Shown here in pieces: positions 1 through 9,683 of a stretch of 64,000 bases of DNA (within the stretch, counting starts at the first letter, position 1; each line of letters begins with the position of its first letter). The notes under the pieces were generated by a model that worked only from the letters and a program-made list of their open reading frames with translations, made no database searches and was not told the DNA's origin. Location of the stretch: positions 1 to 64,000 of the forward strand of contig CAYFQG010000001.1 in NCBI GenBank assembly GCA_964345295.1, read 5' to 3'. The translations under genes were made by a program, and so were the position numbers. Source of the DNA: JASBZA01 sp964345295 (lineage in GTDB: Bacteria; Bacillota; Clostridia; Saccharofermentanales; Fastidiosipilaceae).

Positions 1-71
1 TGGGATGGCAGGATTTGAACCTACGAATGCGGGAGTCAAAGTCCCGTGCCTTACCACTTGGCGACACCCCA
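1..71 (-). tRNA. tRNA-Gln (anticodon UUG)
   Basis: Read on the minus strand, the sequence folds into a complete cloverleaf. The 7-bp acceptor stem has one G-U pair, and the GGTTCAAATCC T-arm is present. The anticodon loop CTTTGAC has TTG at positions 34-36, which reads CAA codons. The window edge cuts off the discriminator base, so whether CCA is encoded cannot be seen. It lies 27 bases downstream of tRNA-His and probably shares its promoter. Confidence 0.95.
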
Positions 72-98
72 ATATGATGTGAACGAATTTGAAAAAAA

Positions 99-176
99 TG
101 GGGTGGGATATCGGATTCGAACCGACGACCTCCAGAGCCACAATCTGGCGCGCTAACCAACTGTGCTAATCCCACC
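99..176 (-). tRNA. tRNA-His (anticodon GUG)
   Basis: The minus strand gives a cloverleaf with anticodon loop TTGTGGC, so the anticodon is GTG. As expected for tRNA-His, an extra 5' G (position -1) pairs with C73. The 3' CCA is encoded at 99-101. It is the first gene of a short tRNA-His/tRNA-Gln transcript. Confidence 0.96.
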
Positions 177-196
177 GTTTTTTCAAAGCACGGGCT

Positions 197-225
197 ATTA
201 TACTAATGAGTTTTAAGGATGTCAA
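197..225 (-). promoter_or_regulatory. consensus sigma-A promoter for tRNA-His/tRNA-Gln
   Basis: The minus strand shows TTGACA (220-225), a spacer of exactly 17 bases, and TATAAT (197-202). Both hexamers match the consensus fully. The start of transcription would fall about 14 bases before the tRNA-His 5' end. The -35 box overlaps the stop codon of the upstream alkyltransferase gene. Confidence 0.9.
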
Positions 226-1343
226 CGGTCCTTAGGCTTAAAACCCATTACCTCCATAGCAAGCAGCCAATCCTTCTTTTTTACCCCGTAAGCATAGCCT
301 TGAAGCTTACCGTCTTTGGCAATAACTCTATGGCAGGGAATTATTATGCCGATGGCATTGGCACCGCATGCGGCTCCCACTGCACGTGTGAGATTTCTGG
401 CTCTTTCTTCGTCTCTATCAGTAATGCGAAGTGCAATCTCCTCGTAAGAAACGGCATCTCCGTAAGGGATTTCTTTTATGGCTTGCCATACCGCCTTTTG
501 TAAAGGTGTCCCTTCCTGATCCAAAAGAGGCAAGTCAAAGCTTTTCCTCTCTCCTCTTATATATTGATAAAGCTGAGATTGAGCTTCTTTTAATAGGGGA
601 AATAGTAATCGTTCGGAGACTTTCCGGGCAGAATCAAATAGGTCATGTGTTTCTTTTTTTCCCAGTAAATAACCTTTGGCATCAGCATAACCGTCAGAGG
701 CGGCCAAATCCTTAATTTCCGGATTCTCAATCTTTTTACGATAATCCAACCATTCCACTTGCAGAATTTTTTCCGTGTCCGCTTTAACTGCAATTAAGCC
801 AACCGGACTGGGTACAAAGGCCCAGCTCTGAGGCCAGCTATTAATTTTAGTAAATGTAATAGCATCTCTCTCAGCGTCTAAAGCCACAGGATTCCAGGGA
901 CTAAAATCCGATGTATAGACTTCTAATGTATCCCAGAATAATTTACTTTGCTTGGAACAGGCCAAAACAATGCCCTTAATTTCTCCGTCTGTCGAAGCTT
1001 GCAAAAAGAGATTTTTTATAATCTCCTTATAGTCAGCCTGGTCCGGTGTTGAAGATGAGGCCGGATTAAAGTAAATATCCAAGAGTTGTAAACCTTGACC
1101 GGAAAGGGACTTCTGGCCCATAACCAAGGCTAAAACATTTTCCGTATCATCAGGCTTATCCTTATAAAACACAGAAGTCCACACGTTGTCTGATGCTTTG
1201 GCCCGGCGAATATAAGACTCAAATGAGTTAAGGCTCATTCTCTTCGTCTTAGGGTTCAAAGCAGCGGCAGGATAGGACGGACTTAAGAATGTCTTGAGCG
1301 TTTTAACATCCTGAATAAAGAGTGGGCGCATCTTAACCGGCAC
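222..1343 (-). CDS. ogt: methylated-DNA--protein-cysteine methyltransferase (Ogt type) with an extra N-terminal domain
   Basis: The C-terminal half is an Ogt/MGMT protein, which repairs O6-alkylguanine by moving the alkyl group to its own cysteine. Residues about 175-270 are the Ogt N-terminal subdomain (SPVGLIAV), and about 275-373 the DNA-binding and active-site domain with PCHR at 336-339, so C337 is the acceptor. The protein is 373 aa against about 160-180 for ordinary Ogt. The first 160 residues form an additional domain whose strand-helix pattern suggests a GNAT-like acetyltransferase, but this is only a guess. The start is GTG, chosen because AGAGGT lies 7 bases upstream. The gene seems monocistronic. 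The tRNA promoter begins in its stop codon. Confidence 0.85.
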   Translation of the reverse strand: MPVKMRPLFIQDVKTLKTFLSPSYPAAALNPKTKRMSLNSFESYIRRAKASDNVWTSVFYKDKPDDTENVLALVMGQKSLSGQGLQLLDIYFNPASSSTPDQADYKEIIKNLFLQASTDGEIKGIVLACSKQSKLFWDTLEVYTSDFSPWNPVALDAERDAITFTKINSWPQSWAFVPSPVGLIAVKADTEKILQVEWLDYRKKIENPEIKDLAASDGYADAKGYLLGKKETHDLFDSARKVSERLLFPLLKEAQSQLYQYIRGERKSFDLPLLDQEGTPLQKAVWQAIKEIPYGDAVSYEEIALRITDRDEERARNLTRAVGAACGANAIGIIIPCHRVIAKDGKLQGYAYGVKKKDWLLAMEVMGFKPKDR

Positions 1344-1433
1344 AATATGGACCTCTTTTCTTTTTATAAATTATAGCACGAAGCCAGGCCAAATATGCTA
1401 AACTCACATGGAATCGGAAGGGAGAAAGATACC

Positions 1434-2117
1434 TTGAAGTTCAATAATTTTTTGAATCGTTTAGGTATGAAGAAGATTTATGCCTTTTTAATTATATGTC
1501 TCTTAATTTTGGTCCTGGCTATTTATTTAATCGTTCGGACGGTCTTTTATGTGGCGCCGGCAGATAAGGTCTTAGCAAACTATATAGACAGTCTGCAGAA
1601 GCAGAACTTCCACCAAGCCAGTCGCTTAGTCCTGGAAGAACAGCAAGACGAATGGTCGGACCTTTACGAAGCTATGGCCCAGGATGATTCGGCTCTCCAG
1701 ACCTTATATTTTTACCTCTGGTCTAAGTCATCGGTTGAATTCGTATCCCAGTCCAATATGGATCCCAAGCACAAGGTGTTGCGTATCCAAGTGGAAGCAC
1801 CCGATGCCTATAAGATTCTCGAGGAAGTACGCACTGAAGCCGAACAAGGCCAGATCGACTTGTCGGACCCGGACGTCGTCAGACCGGCCGTAGACCAGAA
1901 ATCCGCCCTCTACTACTATGTTATTGACCATTACGACATGCTGGAAACACCTCCCAGGCAAGAAGAAGTTGTCGTCAATATGTATCTGGAAGGTAACTTT
2001 AATACAAGAGCCTGGAGAATCGATACCTCGCGTGAACTGCATGATATTTTGGCCGGCAATGTAAAAGAGGCCGGGCAAAAAGTCTTTGCCAAGCCTCTGG
2101 ATATTCCTAAATCTTAA
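1434..2117 (+). CDS. membrane-anchored protein of unknown function
   Basis: I do not recognise the family. The protein has one hydrophobic segment near the N terminus (after MKKIYAFLIICLL) followed by an extracellular, mostly hydrophilic domain of about 180 residues. It is therefore probably a signal-anchored or lipid-free exported protein. I choose the TTG at 1434 as start because GGAAGGGAG lies at good spacing in front of it. The ATG at 1395 in the same frame has no convincing ribosome site, and an ATG at 1467 is a second alternative. The gene is isolated and converges on the M16C peptidase gene 23 bases away. No clear terminator was seen between them. Confidence 0.7.
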   Translation: MKFNNFLNRLGMKKIYAFLIICLLILVLAIYLIVRTVFYVAPADKVLANYIDSLQKQNFHQASRLVLEEQQDEWSDLYEAMAQDDSALQTLYFYLWSKSSVEFVSQSNMDPKHKVLRIQVEAPDAYKILEEVRTEAEQGQIDLSDPDVVRPAVDQKSALYYYVIDHYDMLETPPRQEEVVVNMYLEGNFNTRAWRIDTSRELHDILAGNVKEAGQKVFAKPLDIPKS

Positions 2118-2140
2118 TTTGTTTCTTAACGGCTTATAGC

Positions 2141-5041
2141 TTACAAGCTGAGCATCCGATCGAAGACATCTTGAGATGCTTTTACCTTGTCACTGTTTCC
2201 GATGACACAGATGAGCTTCTCTTCCATGGCCTTATCCAGGAGGTCTGCATAGGCCTTAATAGAACCCTCTGTAGTCGCCATAGCTTGTTCCAGATAGGCC
2301 TTCTGGTCTTCTACCGTCTTACCGGTCAGATAACGGACATAAGCCAGCTTTCCTAAAGCAGCAGGGGTTACAGGCGGGTCAAAGCGGTTAACCGAACCGA
2401 TGATATATTGGTCAATTTCATCCTGGCTCAAGTTCTGATCCCTTAACCATTGCCCCATACGGTCATAGACTTCGAGACTTCTTTCTAAGTGCGGGTCTCG
2501 GTAAGACGTGGCACCGATTCCGCCATTAGACCTTATGCTTAAACTGTTGCCATAAGCACCGCCGGCGGCACGAATCTGGTTGTGGAGGAAGTCTCTGCCC
2601 AAGATAAGTGACAAAACTTCGAATTGACCATTATAGTCATAGCCCAGCTTTTCGTAATCAAAAGCCTTAACGACATACTGGACATTGGAAGACGCTTGAA
2701 TACCTTCAGAAACTTTCTGAGCCTCAAATGTTCTTTCTACAGGCTGTTTCTCAGCCGATTCAAGTTTCGTAAGAAGCTGACTCGTCAATGCTTCTAGTTG
2801 ATCCAGACTCTCCCCTTCCGTAGTAAGCGACGCCACCACACCGCCACGACTAAAGATATGCTGATAGATAGCCGTCAGCTTACCAATAAAGTTTTCTTTC
2901 TGTGTCTCAAAATTATCCCTTAGGTGCTTTAGTTTCAGATAATAGGCTACACCACCCATGGCATCGGACATAGCATAGGAAAGCGACACGTGAGACAAGG
3001 CCCTGGTAAAGGCATAGTTATCACCGCGGCCTAAAATTGCCTGTTCCAGGTTTACAACCTGCATGCGGATAAGGTCCAAAAGCCTCTTCTCATCCGTGAA
3101 TTTGGACTCGGCAATAATCTCATAGACCAGGTCCGGCCAGGTTGCGTCTTCTTCCGGAAGAGTTTTCCAACTTACCTCCATGACTGCCTTAAGCCTTTTT
3201 TCCTTATCTCTATAAAGTGCCGGACTGACCTGTATGCCGCCGCTGGCCAGATATACCGCTACACCCAATTCTTTGTAAGAGTAGTTTTCCGTATCCACGA
3301 GGCCCAAACTGTCCGCCAAAAACTGAACATAGAAGAAATCTTCCAAATCAATGTGGTCCAGCGGGAAAGATAATAGACCGTAAGAAATATCCGACGTAAA
3401 GATTGGATGACGTAAAATCAGGTCATCGCCTTCCTGCTTTAGCGCACAAGGAGGATTAGGCAAATCTTGGTTGATATCTTCCAGACTCAATTGAGGAATC
3501 GTCGTCTTCGCTTCGGCCGAGTCTGCTTGACTCTGCCAGGCGGCCAAAGCAAGATTTTTCTGAATCAATTGTTCTAATTCTTCATCGGTCAACGAAGCCT
3601 TGTAGGCTTGGAGCTTATCCAAGACTTTTTGGTCTTTTTCGGCATTCAGGCCGGGCTTGGCTTCCAAATGTAAGAGCAATTTATGGGGATTTTTGAGAAA
3701 TTTTTCTTCAATGAATTTTTCCCATAAGTCGGTCTCAAGGCTCTCTCTTGTCTGGGCCAATATATCCTCGTAGCGCAGAGAGTCCAAAGGATCGGCTCCG
3801 TAGTTCCAAGATTCAAAGACCTTAATGAAATATAAAATCCCCTTGGTCGGGAAAGAGCCTCCCTCTCTTAAGTTATACTCGATACGGTTTAAAGATGCTT
3901 CTAAAAGCTTACGGTCGATTTTTTGATCCACCAATTCCTGTAAAGTTTTTTCAACCAAGGGAACCAGCTTGTCTACGGCACCGCTGCCGGTGTTTTGCAA
4001 AAGTAAAGCCATGTAGCCTTGCTTAATGTGATCGGAAAATGCCGAAACATCTTGAGCCAGACCTGCTTCTTCCAATGCCAGACGGACCGGCGCTGTCGTA
4101 GAATCAAACAGAGCGTCTACAACGACATCCAGCATGAGACTTTCTTTTAGATTTGTGTAATCGGTTACCACATAGCCCAAGCCCAGATAATCTTTATCGG
4201 TGGGATCCTCGTCTTTGGACAATGAATAATAGTCGTGAACCTTCCGTAAGTCCTCAAAAGGGGCTTGTGTCTTAATGCTTGTGTCCACCTGAATCTTTTC
4301 AAAGTGGGATAAATAATCATCGTTTAAATAGGACAGGTAATAATCCAAATCCAAGTCACCATAGAAGAAAATTTTGGCGTTGGAAGGCGAGTAATAGCGC
4401 TTATGGAAGTTCTTAAAGTCCTCGTAGGTCAATTCGGGAATAACGTAAGGATCGCCGCCCGAATCATTGGCGTAGTGGGTATCGGGAAAGAGATTTTTCT
4501 CCATGCTGCGGTATAAGACATCTAAAGGTGACGAATAGGCACCGCGCATTTCGTTATAGACCACACCGCTGTATGTCATGGGTTCGTCTTTGGCCGCAAT
4601 CTGATAGCGCCAACCTTCCTGACGGAATACACGCTCATCCTCGTAAAGACCGGGATAGAAAACCGCATCTAGATAGACATCCATGAGATTTCTGTAATCT
4701 TGCTCATTACGTGAGGCAATGGGATAAATGGTCTTATCGGAGAAGGTCATGGCATTTAGGAATGTGGCCAAAGAAGACCTGGCCAAATCCATAAAGGGCT
4801 CCTTGGTCTTGTACTTACGAGAGCCATTAAGAACACAGTGTTCAATAATGTGGGGAACACCGGTGGAATTGTCTTGTGGGGTCGTAAAGCCGATGCCGAA
4901 GACGCGGTTCTTGTCCTCATTTTGAATAAACAAGACGTCTGCTCCCGTCTTCTCGTGCGTCAGACGGTAAGTCTTGGCTTTTAATTCCGGAAGATTCGTT
5001 TCTTCTTCTAAAATAAAGCCATGTACGTTTTTCTTTTCCAT
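2141..5041 (-). CDS. M16C family zinc metallopeptidase (presequence-protease/insulinase type)
   Basis: This 966-aa protein has the length and layout of the M16C family (PreP/Cym1-like), in which two halves close around an unfolded peptide of limited size. The inverted zinc motif HIIEH is intact at residues 64-68, and the third ligand lies in VYNEM (E164). The C-terminal half has the Arg/Gly/Tyr-rich substrate-clamp region (RAAGGAYG). The enzyme is thus predicted to be active and cytosolic, since no signal peptide is seen. Its start codon overlaps the stop of the dehydratase-activase gene by one base (TAATG), with GAAAGGAAG upstream, so the two are translationally coupled. Its substrates cannot be read from the sequence. 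Confidence 0.92.
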   Translation of the reverse strand: MEKKNVHGFILEEETNLPELKAKTYRLTHEKTGADVLFIQNEDKNRVFGIGFTTPQDNSTGVPHIIEHCVLNGSRKYKTKEPFMDLARSSLATFLNAMTFSDKTIYPIASRNEQDYRNLMDVYLDAVFYPGLYEDERVFRQEGWRYQIAAKDEPMTYSGVVYNEMRGAYSSPLDVLYRSMEKNLFPDTHYANDSGGDPYVIPELTYEDFKNFHKRYYSPSNAKIFFYGDLDLDYYLSYLNDDYLSHFEKIQVDTSIKTQAPFEDLRKVHDYYSLSKDEDPTDKDYLGLGYVVTDYTNLKESLMLDVVVDALFDSTTAPVRLALEEAGLAQDVSAFSDHIKQGYMALLLQNTGSGAVDKLVPLVEKTLQELVDQKIDRKLLEASLNRIEYNLREGGSFPTKGILYFIKVFESWNYGADPLDSLRYEDILAQTRESLETDLWEKFIEEKFLKNPHKLLLHLEAKPGLNAEKDQKVLDKLQAYKASLTDEELEQLIQKNLALAAWQSQADSAEAKTTIPQLSLEDINQDLPNPPCALKQEGDDLILRHPIFTSDISYGLLSFPLDHIDLEDFFYVQFLADSLGLVDTENYSYKELGVAVYLASGGIQVSPALYRDKEKRLKAVMEVSWKTLPEEDATWPDLVYEIIAESKFTDEKRLLDLIRMQVVNLEQAILGRGDNYAFTRALSHVSLSYAMSDAMGGVAYYLKLKHLRDNFETQKENFIGKLTAIYQHIFSRGGVVASLTTEGESLDQLEALTSQLLTKLESAEKQPVERTFEAQKVSEGIQASSNVQYVVKAFDYEKLGYDYNGQFEVLSLILGRDFLHNQIRAAGGAYGNSLSIRSNGGIGATSYRDPHLERSLEVYDRMGQWLRDQNLSQDEIDQYIIGSVNRFDPPVTPAALGKLAYVRYLTGKTVEDQKAYLEQAMATTEGSIKAYADLLDKAMEEKLICVIGNSDKVKASQDVFDRMLSL

Positions 5042-8000
5042 TAACTTAGCTTCCTTTCATGCTCCAATACTGCTGAGGCTTCTTGGCTACGCAACTTGTC
5101 CTCATCACTTTTTAAATTATCCAAGCCTAAAGGCTCATTTAACTTAGCGGTGGAAATCATCAGCTTAATACGGTTGAGCTGATTGACTTCACTGGCCCCG
5201 GGGTCGTAGTCAATTGGTGTAATGTTGGCCTGGGGGAACTTCTCACGTATAGCCTTGACCATGCCTTTACCGGTTACGTGATTGGGCAGGCAGGCAAAGG
5301 GCTGACACATAATAATATTAGGTGTCCCCGAACTGATTAACTCAATCATCTCAGCCGTTAGGAACCATCCTTCACCCGTGGCATTCCCTACACTTAAGAT
5401 GGTCGAGGCATATTCGGCTAACTGGTCAATGGGAACGGGTACCGGGAATTTTTCCGACTCTTCCAGGCGCTTCGTGATGCGTCTCCTATACATTTCCATG
5501 ATATTAATGGCTGCTCTGCCGCCCAAGGCCGCCGTCTTACTCATACCGAAGGTCCTGGCCTTGAAGCCGGGGTTGTAAGAGCAGTATAAGAAGAAGTCTA
5601 AGAGACCCGGCAAAACGGCCTCACAGCCTTCGTCTTCAATAACACCCACCACATTGTTATTGGCGTCGGGCTGGAACTTGACCAGAATCTCTCCAACCAC
5701 ACCTACTCTGGGCTTTCGGGGAATATCTTTCATGGGGAATTCATCGAAAGTCCTTACGATATGGTCAACCAACTGGTTAAAGCCGTAGGTCTTGTCTTCA
5801 CCGGATAAGTAGGCTTTGGACCGATCCATCCAGTCTCTGTAGACCTTATTAGCGGCACCTTCCACCATCTCATAAGGTCTAACTCTTAGAAGGACCGTAG
5901 TTAGAAGGTCTCCTAAGACTATGGCCTGCATAGCATGGTGCAGCATGGGGATACTAAAGGTTATACCGGGATTTTCTTCAATGCCCGTAGCCGAGATGGC
6001 AATGACCGGTACTTGACTGAGGTTGGCATCTTTAAGCGCCTTCCTGATAAAGGCAACATAGTTGGTTGCTCGGCAGCCGCCACCGGTTTGGGTAATAAAG
6101 ACAGCGGTCTTATTCACATCGTACTCGCCGCTCAGTAAGGCATTCATGAGTTGGCCTACCACCAAGATGGTGGGATAGCAGGCGTCGTTATTGACGTATT
6201 TAAGACCGACTTCGACGTCTTTGGCCGTAGCCTTCTCTAAGACCTTGACATTATAGTCATAGCGGTTCAGAACCGTCTCAATCATTTCGAATGCCGGTGG
6301 GGCCATCTGAGGTGCCAAGATGGTGTAGTCTTTTCGCATCTCTTTCGTAAAGACAACACGGTCCTGGATATAGGAAGCAACTTCCTTTTCTGCCGCATCC
6401 TTGGCTTGGTGGAGCTCCTCTCGGCGCTTAGCCTGGCGTTCTCTTTCATCCATGGCAACCTTCAAGGATCTTAATCTTATACGGGCCGCACCTAAGTTGG
6501 AAACTTCGTCAATCTTAAGGCAGGTATAAATCTTATCTTTAGCTTCCAGAATTTCTTGCACCTGGTCGGTTGTAACGGCATCGACACCGCAACCGAAGGA
6601 AAAGAGTTGGACCAATTCCAGTCTGGGGTTCTCTCCTACTTGTGCCGCCGCTTCGTAGAGCCTGGTATGGTACATCCATTGGTCTACAACACGGATGGGC
6701 CGCTGTAAGAAGCCCGGTCTGGCGATTGCTTCTTCTGAAATAACAGCCATGCCCAAGGAGTTAATTAACTCCGGGATACCGTGATTGATTTCCGGATCGA
6801 TATGATAGGGTCTACCGGCCAAAACAATGGCCTTTTTGTCATTATCTTCAATCCATTGTAGGACTCTTTCGCCTTCTTTCAGTATGTCTTCTTTGTATCG
6901 GGCGTATTCTTCAAAAGCCGCTTCCACAGCCTGGTCCATTTCTTTGGCCGTAATAGCTTCAAAGCCGGCTTCTTTTAAGGCATCAAGGAGCATCTTTGCC
7001 AAATACTTGGGGTTATTGAGGCTGACGAAGGGATTTATATAAGTCACTTGCCCTTCAATAATGGCATCGACGTTGTTCTTAATAACCTCGGGATAGGACG
7101 TTACAATGGGGCAGTTAAAGTGGTTATTAGAGTTTTCATTTTCTCTTTGCTCATAAGCCACGTCCGGATAGAAAATCACATTCACGCCCTTTTCAATCAG
7201 GTCCATGATATGGCCGTGACTTAATTTGGCCGGATAACATACACTCTCTGAAGGAATGGAATCGATACCCTTATCGTAGGTCTTATGGCTGGTACGGCCC
7301 GAAAGCTGGACTCTGAAACCTAAGTGGGTAAAGATGCTGTACCACAAGGGATAGTTCTCATAAATGTTAAGCGCCCGGGGGATACCGATAACACCTCTCT
7401 TGGCCTCATGGGAAGGCAGAGGCTTATAGTAATTGAACGTACGCTTGTACTTCCAGTCGTACATGTTAGGCAGAGACTCACCGGACTTGCTTATACCGGC
7501 CCCTCTCTCGCAGCGGTTACCGGAAACATGACGTTCGCCGTTTTGGAAGGTGTTGATGGTCAGCTTACAGTGGTTGGGGCAGAACTTACAATTGGTCGTT
7601 TCTTGGTCCATAGTGAAGCTGTCCAGTTCCTCTTCCTGAATGACGGAAGACTTAGAAACACCGTCCCAGTTATTCTGGGCCAAAAGGGCACAACCGAAAG
7701 CACCCATCAAGCCGGCTATATTAGGCCTGATGACTTCACGCCCCGTAATCTTCTCAAAGCAACGTAAGATAGAATCGTTGAGGAAGGTGCCGCCCTGGAC
7801 AACAATCTTTTCGCCCATTTGCTCGGGGTCTCTGATTTTAATAACTTTATAAAGGGCGTTACGCACGACGGAATAGGACAATCCCGCAGAAATATCCCCT
7901 ACGGTAGCCCCTTCTTTTTGTGCCTGTTTCACTCTGGAGTTCATAAAGACCGTACACCTGGTTCCCAGGTCTACCGGATTTTTGGCCGTGATAGCCATTT

Positions 8001-9453
8001 GGGCAAAGGTCGGCACATCCATGTTCAGTCCGTGCGCAAAAGTCTGAATAAAAGACCCGCAGCCCGATGAACAGGCTTCGTTCAACATAATACTATCGAT
8101 GATGCCGTCATGGACGCGCATGCACTTCATGTCCTGACCGCCAATATCGACGATAAAGTCTACACCGGGCAGGAAATGTTCGGCCGCCTTGTAATGGGCC
8201 ATGGTTTCAATCTCACCGTCTTCCAGGCTAAGAGCGGTCTTAAGCAGTGACTCGCCGTAGCCTGTGGCACAGGCTCTGGCAATATAGGCGTCTTCAGGGA
8301 GCTTATCGTAAATCTCCTGCATAATCTTCAACGAAGACTTCACCGGAGATCCTTTATTGCTGTCGTAGTAGGAGAAAACGATATTTTGATCTTGGTCAAG
8401 AAGAACAGCCTTAGTTGTGGTAGAACCGGCATCTAAACCAAAAAATAAGGGACCTTTGGCCTCGCTTAAATCCAATTCGGGGATAGAGGCTTTACTATGA
8501 CGCTCAACGAAAGCATCGTAATCGGCTTGGTCCTTGAATAGAGGCGTGATATGGCTGATATCTTCACCTAAATTCTCGGCCCGATTAAAAGCGTCTTTAA
8601 TTTCGGCCAAAGAGGTTTTTCTGGAATTATCCGACAAGAGAGCCGCACCTATGGCGACAAAGAGCTGGGCCTTGTCGGGTAAGGTAAAGGAATCCACCTG
8701 ACCTTCCAGAGTTCGTTCGAAAGACTTCCTTAACTCGGAAAGGAAGAACAAAGGACCGCCTAAGAAAATGACATTTCCCTTTATCTTACGGCCTTGTGAA
8801 AGGCCCGCTATGGTCTGAATAACTACAGCCTGCAAGACAGAAGCAGCTAAGTCTTCCTTAGACACACCGTCATTAAGCAGGGGCTGAATATCCGACTTGG
8901 CAAAAACACCGCAGCGAGAAGCAATAGGATAAAGTTCCGAATAAGACTTGGCCAGTGTGTTCAGACCTTCGGCATCTGTCTGCAAAAGCTGGGCCATCTG
9001 ATCGATAAAAGAACCTGTCCCGCCCGCACAAGTACCGTTCATACGTTGCTCCGGACTGGGCTTAAGGAAGGTCAGCTTAGCGTCTTCTCCGCCCAGCTCG
9101 ATAATGACATCCGCATCCGGGTGATATTTCTGAATGGCAAAAGTCTGGGCAATAACCTCCTGAACAAAGGGAACGCCCAACCACTGGGCAACCAGGACGC
9201 CGCCCGAACCCGTAATGGAAATCTGCATCTCTAAATCGGGGAATTTGTCTTCCAAATCATCGATTATAGAAAGCAGGGTTCCCTTAATGTCCGAACTATG
9301 TCGCTTATATGTCTCATAAACAATCTCTTCACCGTGAAACAAGACTACCTTAATTGTGGTAGATCCAATATCTAAACCCATGTGGTTGGAATCCGGTGCC
9401 AACTTAATGACCTTATTTTTATCAACCAATTTCGGGGCCAATTTACACCTCAC
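5041..9453 (-). CDS. 2-acyl-CoA dehydratase activase family protein (tandem ASKHA domains, DUF2229 and HgdB-like parts)
   Basis: This very large protein (about 1450-1470 aa) combines two ATPase domains of the BcrA/BadF/HgdC family with a DUF2229/HgdB-like C-terminal part. Domain 1 (about 25-275) has GSTTIK, CAGGTG and SRCGVF. Domain 2 (about 340-600) has GSTTTK, CSSGCG and TRCTVF. In HgdC such cysteines hold a [4Fe-4S] cluster at the dimer interface, and ATP drives electron transfer to a dehydratase. A cysteine box CKFCPNHC follows, and further cysteines occur in SVCYPAK, NDACYPT and GGGCRAT. Such fusions are known in anaerobic Clostridia, but their substrate is not established. The start is uncertain: GTG 9453 lies inside the likely promoter output, so TTG 9441 or the ATG at 9381, just before GLDIGSTT, may be used. 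Confidence 0.88.
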   Translation of the reverse strand: MRCKLAPKLVDKNKVIKLAPDSNHMGLDIGSTTIKVVLFHGEEIVYETYKRHSSDIKGTLLSIIDDLEDKFPDLEMQISITGSGGVLVAQWLGVPFVQEVIAQTFAIQKYHPDADVIIELGGEDAKLTFLKPSPEQRMNGTCAGGTGSFIDQMAQLLQTDAEGLNTLAKSYSELYPIASRCGVFAKSDIQPLLNDGVSKEDLAASVLQAVVIQTIAGLSQGRKIKGNVIFLGGPLFFLSELRKSFERTLEGQVDSFTLPDKAQLFVAIGAALLSDNSRKTSLAEIKDAFNRAENLGEDISHITPLFKDQADYDAFVERHSKASIPELDLSEAKGPLFFGLDAGSTTTKAVLLDQDQNIVFSYYDSNKGSPVKSSLKIMQEIYDKLPEDAYIARACATGYGESLLKTALSLEDGEIETMAHYKAAEHFLPGVDFIVDIGGQDMKCMRVHDGIIDSIMLNEACSSGCGSFIQTFAHGLNMDVPTFAQMAITAKNPVDLGTRCTVFMNSRVKQAQKEGATVGDISAGLSYSVVRNALYKVIKIRDPEQMGEKIVVQGGTFLNDSILRCFEKITGREVIRPNIAGLMGAFGCALLAQNNWDGVSKSSVIQEEELDSFTMDQETTNCKFCPNHCKLTINTFQNGERHVSGNRCERGAGISKSGESLPNMYDWKYKRTFNYYKPLPSHEAKRGVIGIPRALNIYENYPLWYSIFTHLGFRVQLSGRTSHKTYDKGIDSIPSESVCYPAKLSHGHIMDLIEKGVNVIFYPDVAYEQRENENSNNHFNCPIVTSYPEVIKNNVDAIIEGQVTYINPFVSLNNPKYLAKMLLDALKEAGFEAITAKEMDQAVEAAFEEYARYKEDILKEGERVLQWIEDNDKKAIVLAGRPYHIDPEINHGIPELINSLGMAVISEEAIARPGFLQRPIRVVDQWMYHTRLYEAAAQVGENPRLELVQLFSFGCGVDAVTTDQVQEILEAKDKIYTCLKIDEVSNLGAARIRLRSLKVAMDERERQAKRREELHQAKDAAEKEVASYIQDRVVFTKEMRKDYTILAPQMAPPAFEMIETVLNRYDYNVKVLEKATAKDVEVGLKYVNNDACYPTILVVGQLMNALLSGEYDVNKTAVFITQTGGGCRATNYVAFIRKALKDANLSQVPVIAISATGIEENPGITFSIPMLHHAMQAIVLGDLLTTVLLRVRPYEMVEGAANKVYRDWMDRSKAYLSGEDKTYGFNQLVDHIVRTFDEFPMKDIPRKPRVGVVGEILVKFQPDANNNVVGVIEDEGCEAVLPGLLDFFLYCSYNPGFKARTFGMSKTAALGGRAAINIMEMYRRRITKRLEESEKFPVPVPIDQLAEYASTILSVGNATGEGWFLTAEMIELISSGTPNIIMCQPFACLPNHVTGKGMVKAIREKFPQANITPIDYDPGASEVNQLNRIKLMISTAKLNEPLGLDNLKSDEDKLRSQEASAVLEHERKLS

Positions 9454-9454
9454 A

Positions 9455-9460
9455 ATTATA
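9455..9460 (-). promoter_or_regulatory. putative -10 element of the dehydratase-activase/M16C operon
   Basis: A perfect TATAAT lies on the minus strand directly before the first possible start codons. No good -35 hexamer is found at 16-18 bases; TTGGAA lies at 20. If used, transcription would begin only a few bases before or within the GTG start codon, which argues for a start further downstream. The 230-base gap 9454-9683 holds only this element and the terminator at 9615-9645. Confidence 0.45.
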
Positions 9461-9614
9461 TTTCTAAAATCGTATTAAAATTCCAAACTATAAACTTAAC
9501 TAGTGTCGCATTATAGCAGGAAAAAGGGACACTCCTGTCACCTAAGTTTCACAAATTTGTTAACGCAGCCCCCGAATCGTGCTTTGTGTGATTAGGCTCA
9601 TAGCTTCGGGCAGT

Positions 9615-9645
9615 AAAAAACCGGCCAAGCCAACGCCTGTCCGGT
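9615..9645 (-). terminator. rho-independent terminator after the HPr-like gene
   Basis: The minus strand forms ACCGG-A-CAGGC, loop GTTG, GCTTG-G-CCGGT, followed by a run of T. It ends the transcript of the 93-aa gene before the dehydratase-activase promoter. Confidence 0.85.
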
Positions 9646-9683
9646 CCTACCGTAAAAAATGAATAAATCTAATGAATTCCTGA

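Noticed and set aside
7324..7767. An open frame of 147 codons opposite the dehydratase-activase gene.
   Set aside because: It lies wholly inside a conserved gene on the other strand, has no ribosome site and no recognisable product. The other long antisense frames within real genes fail for the same reasons.
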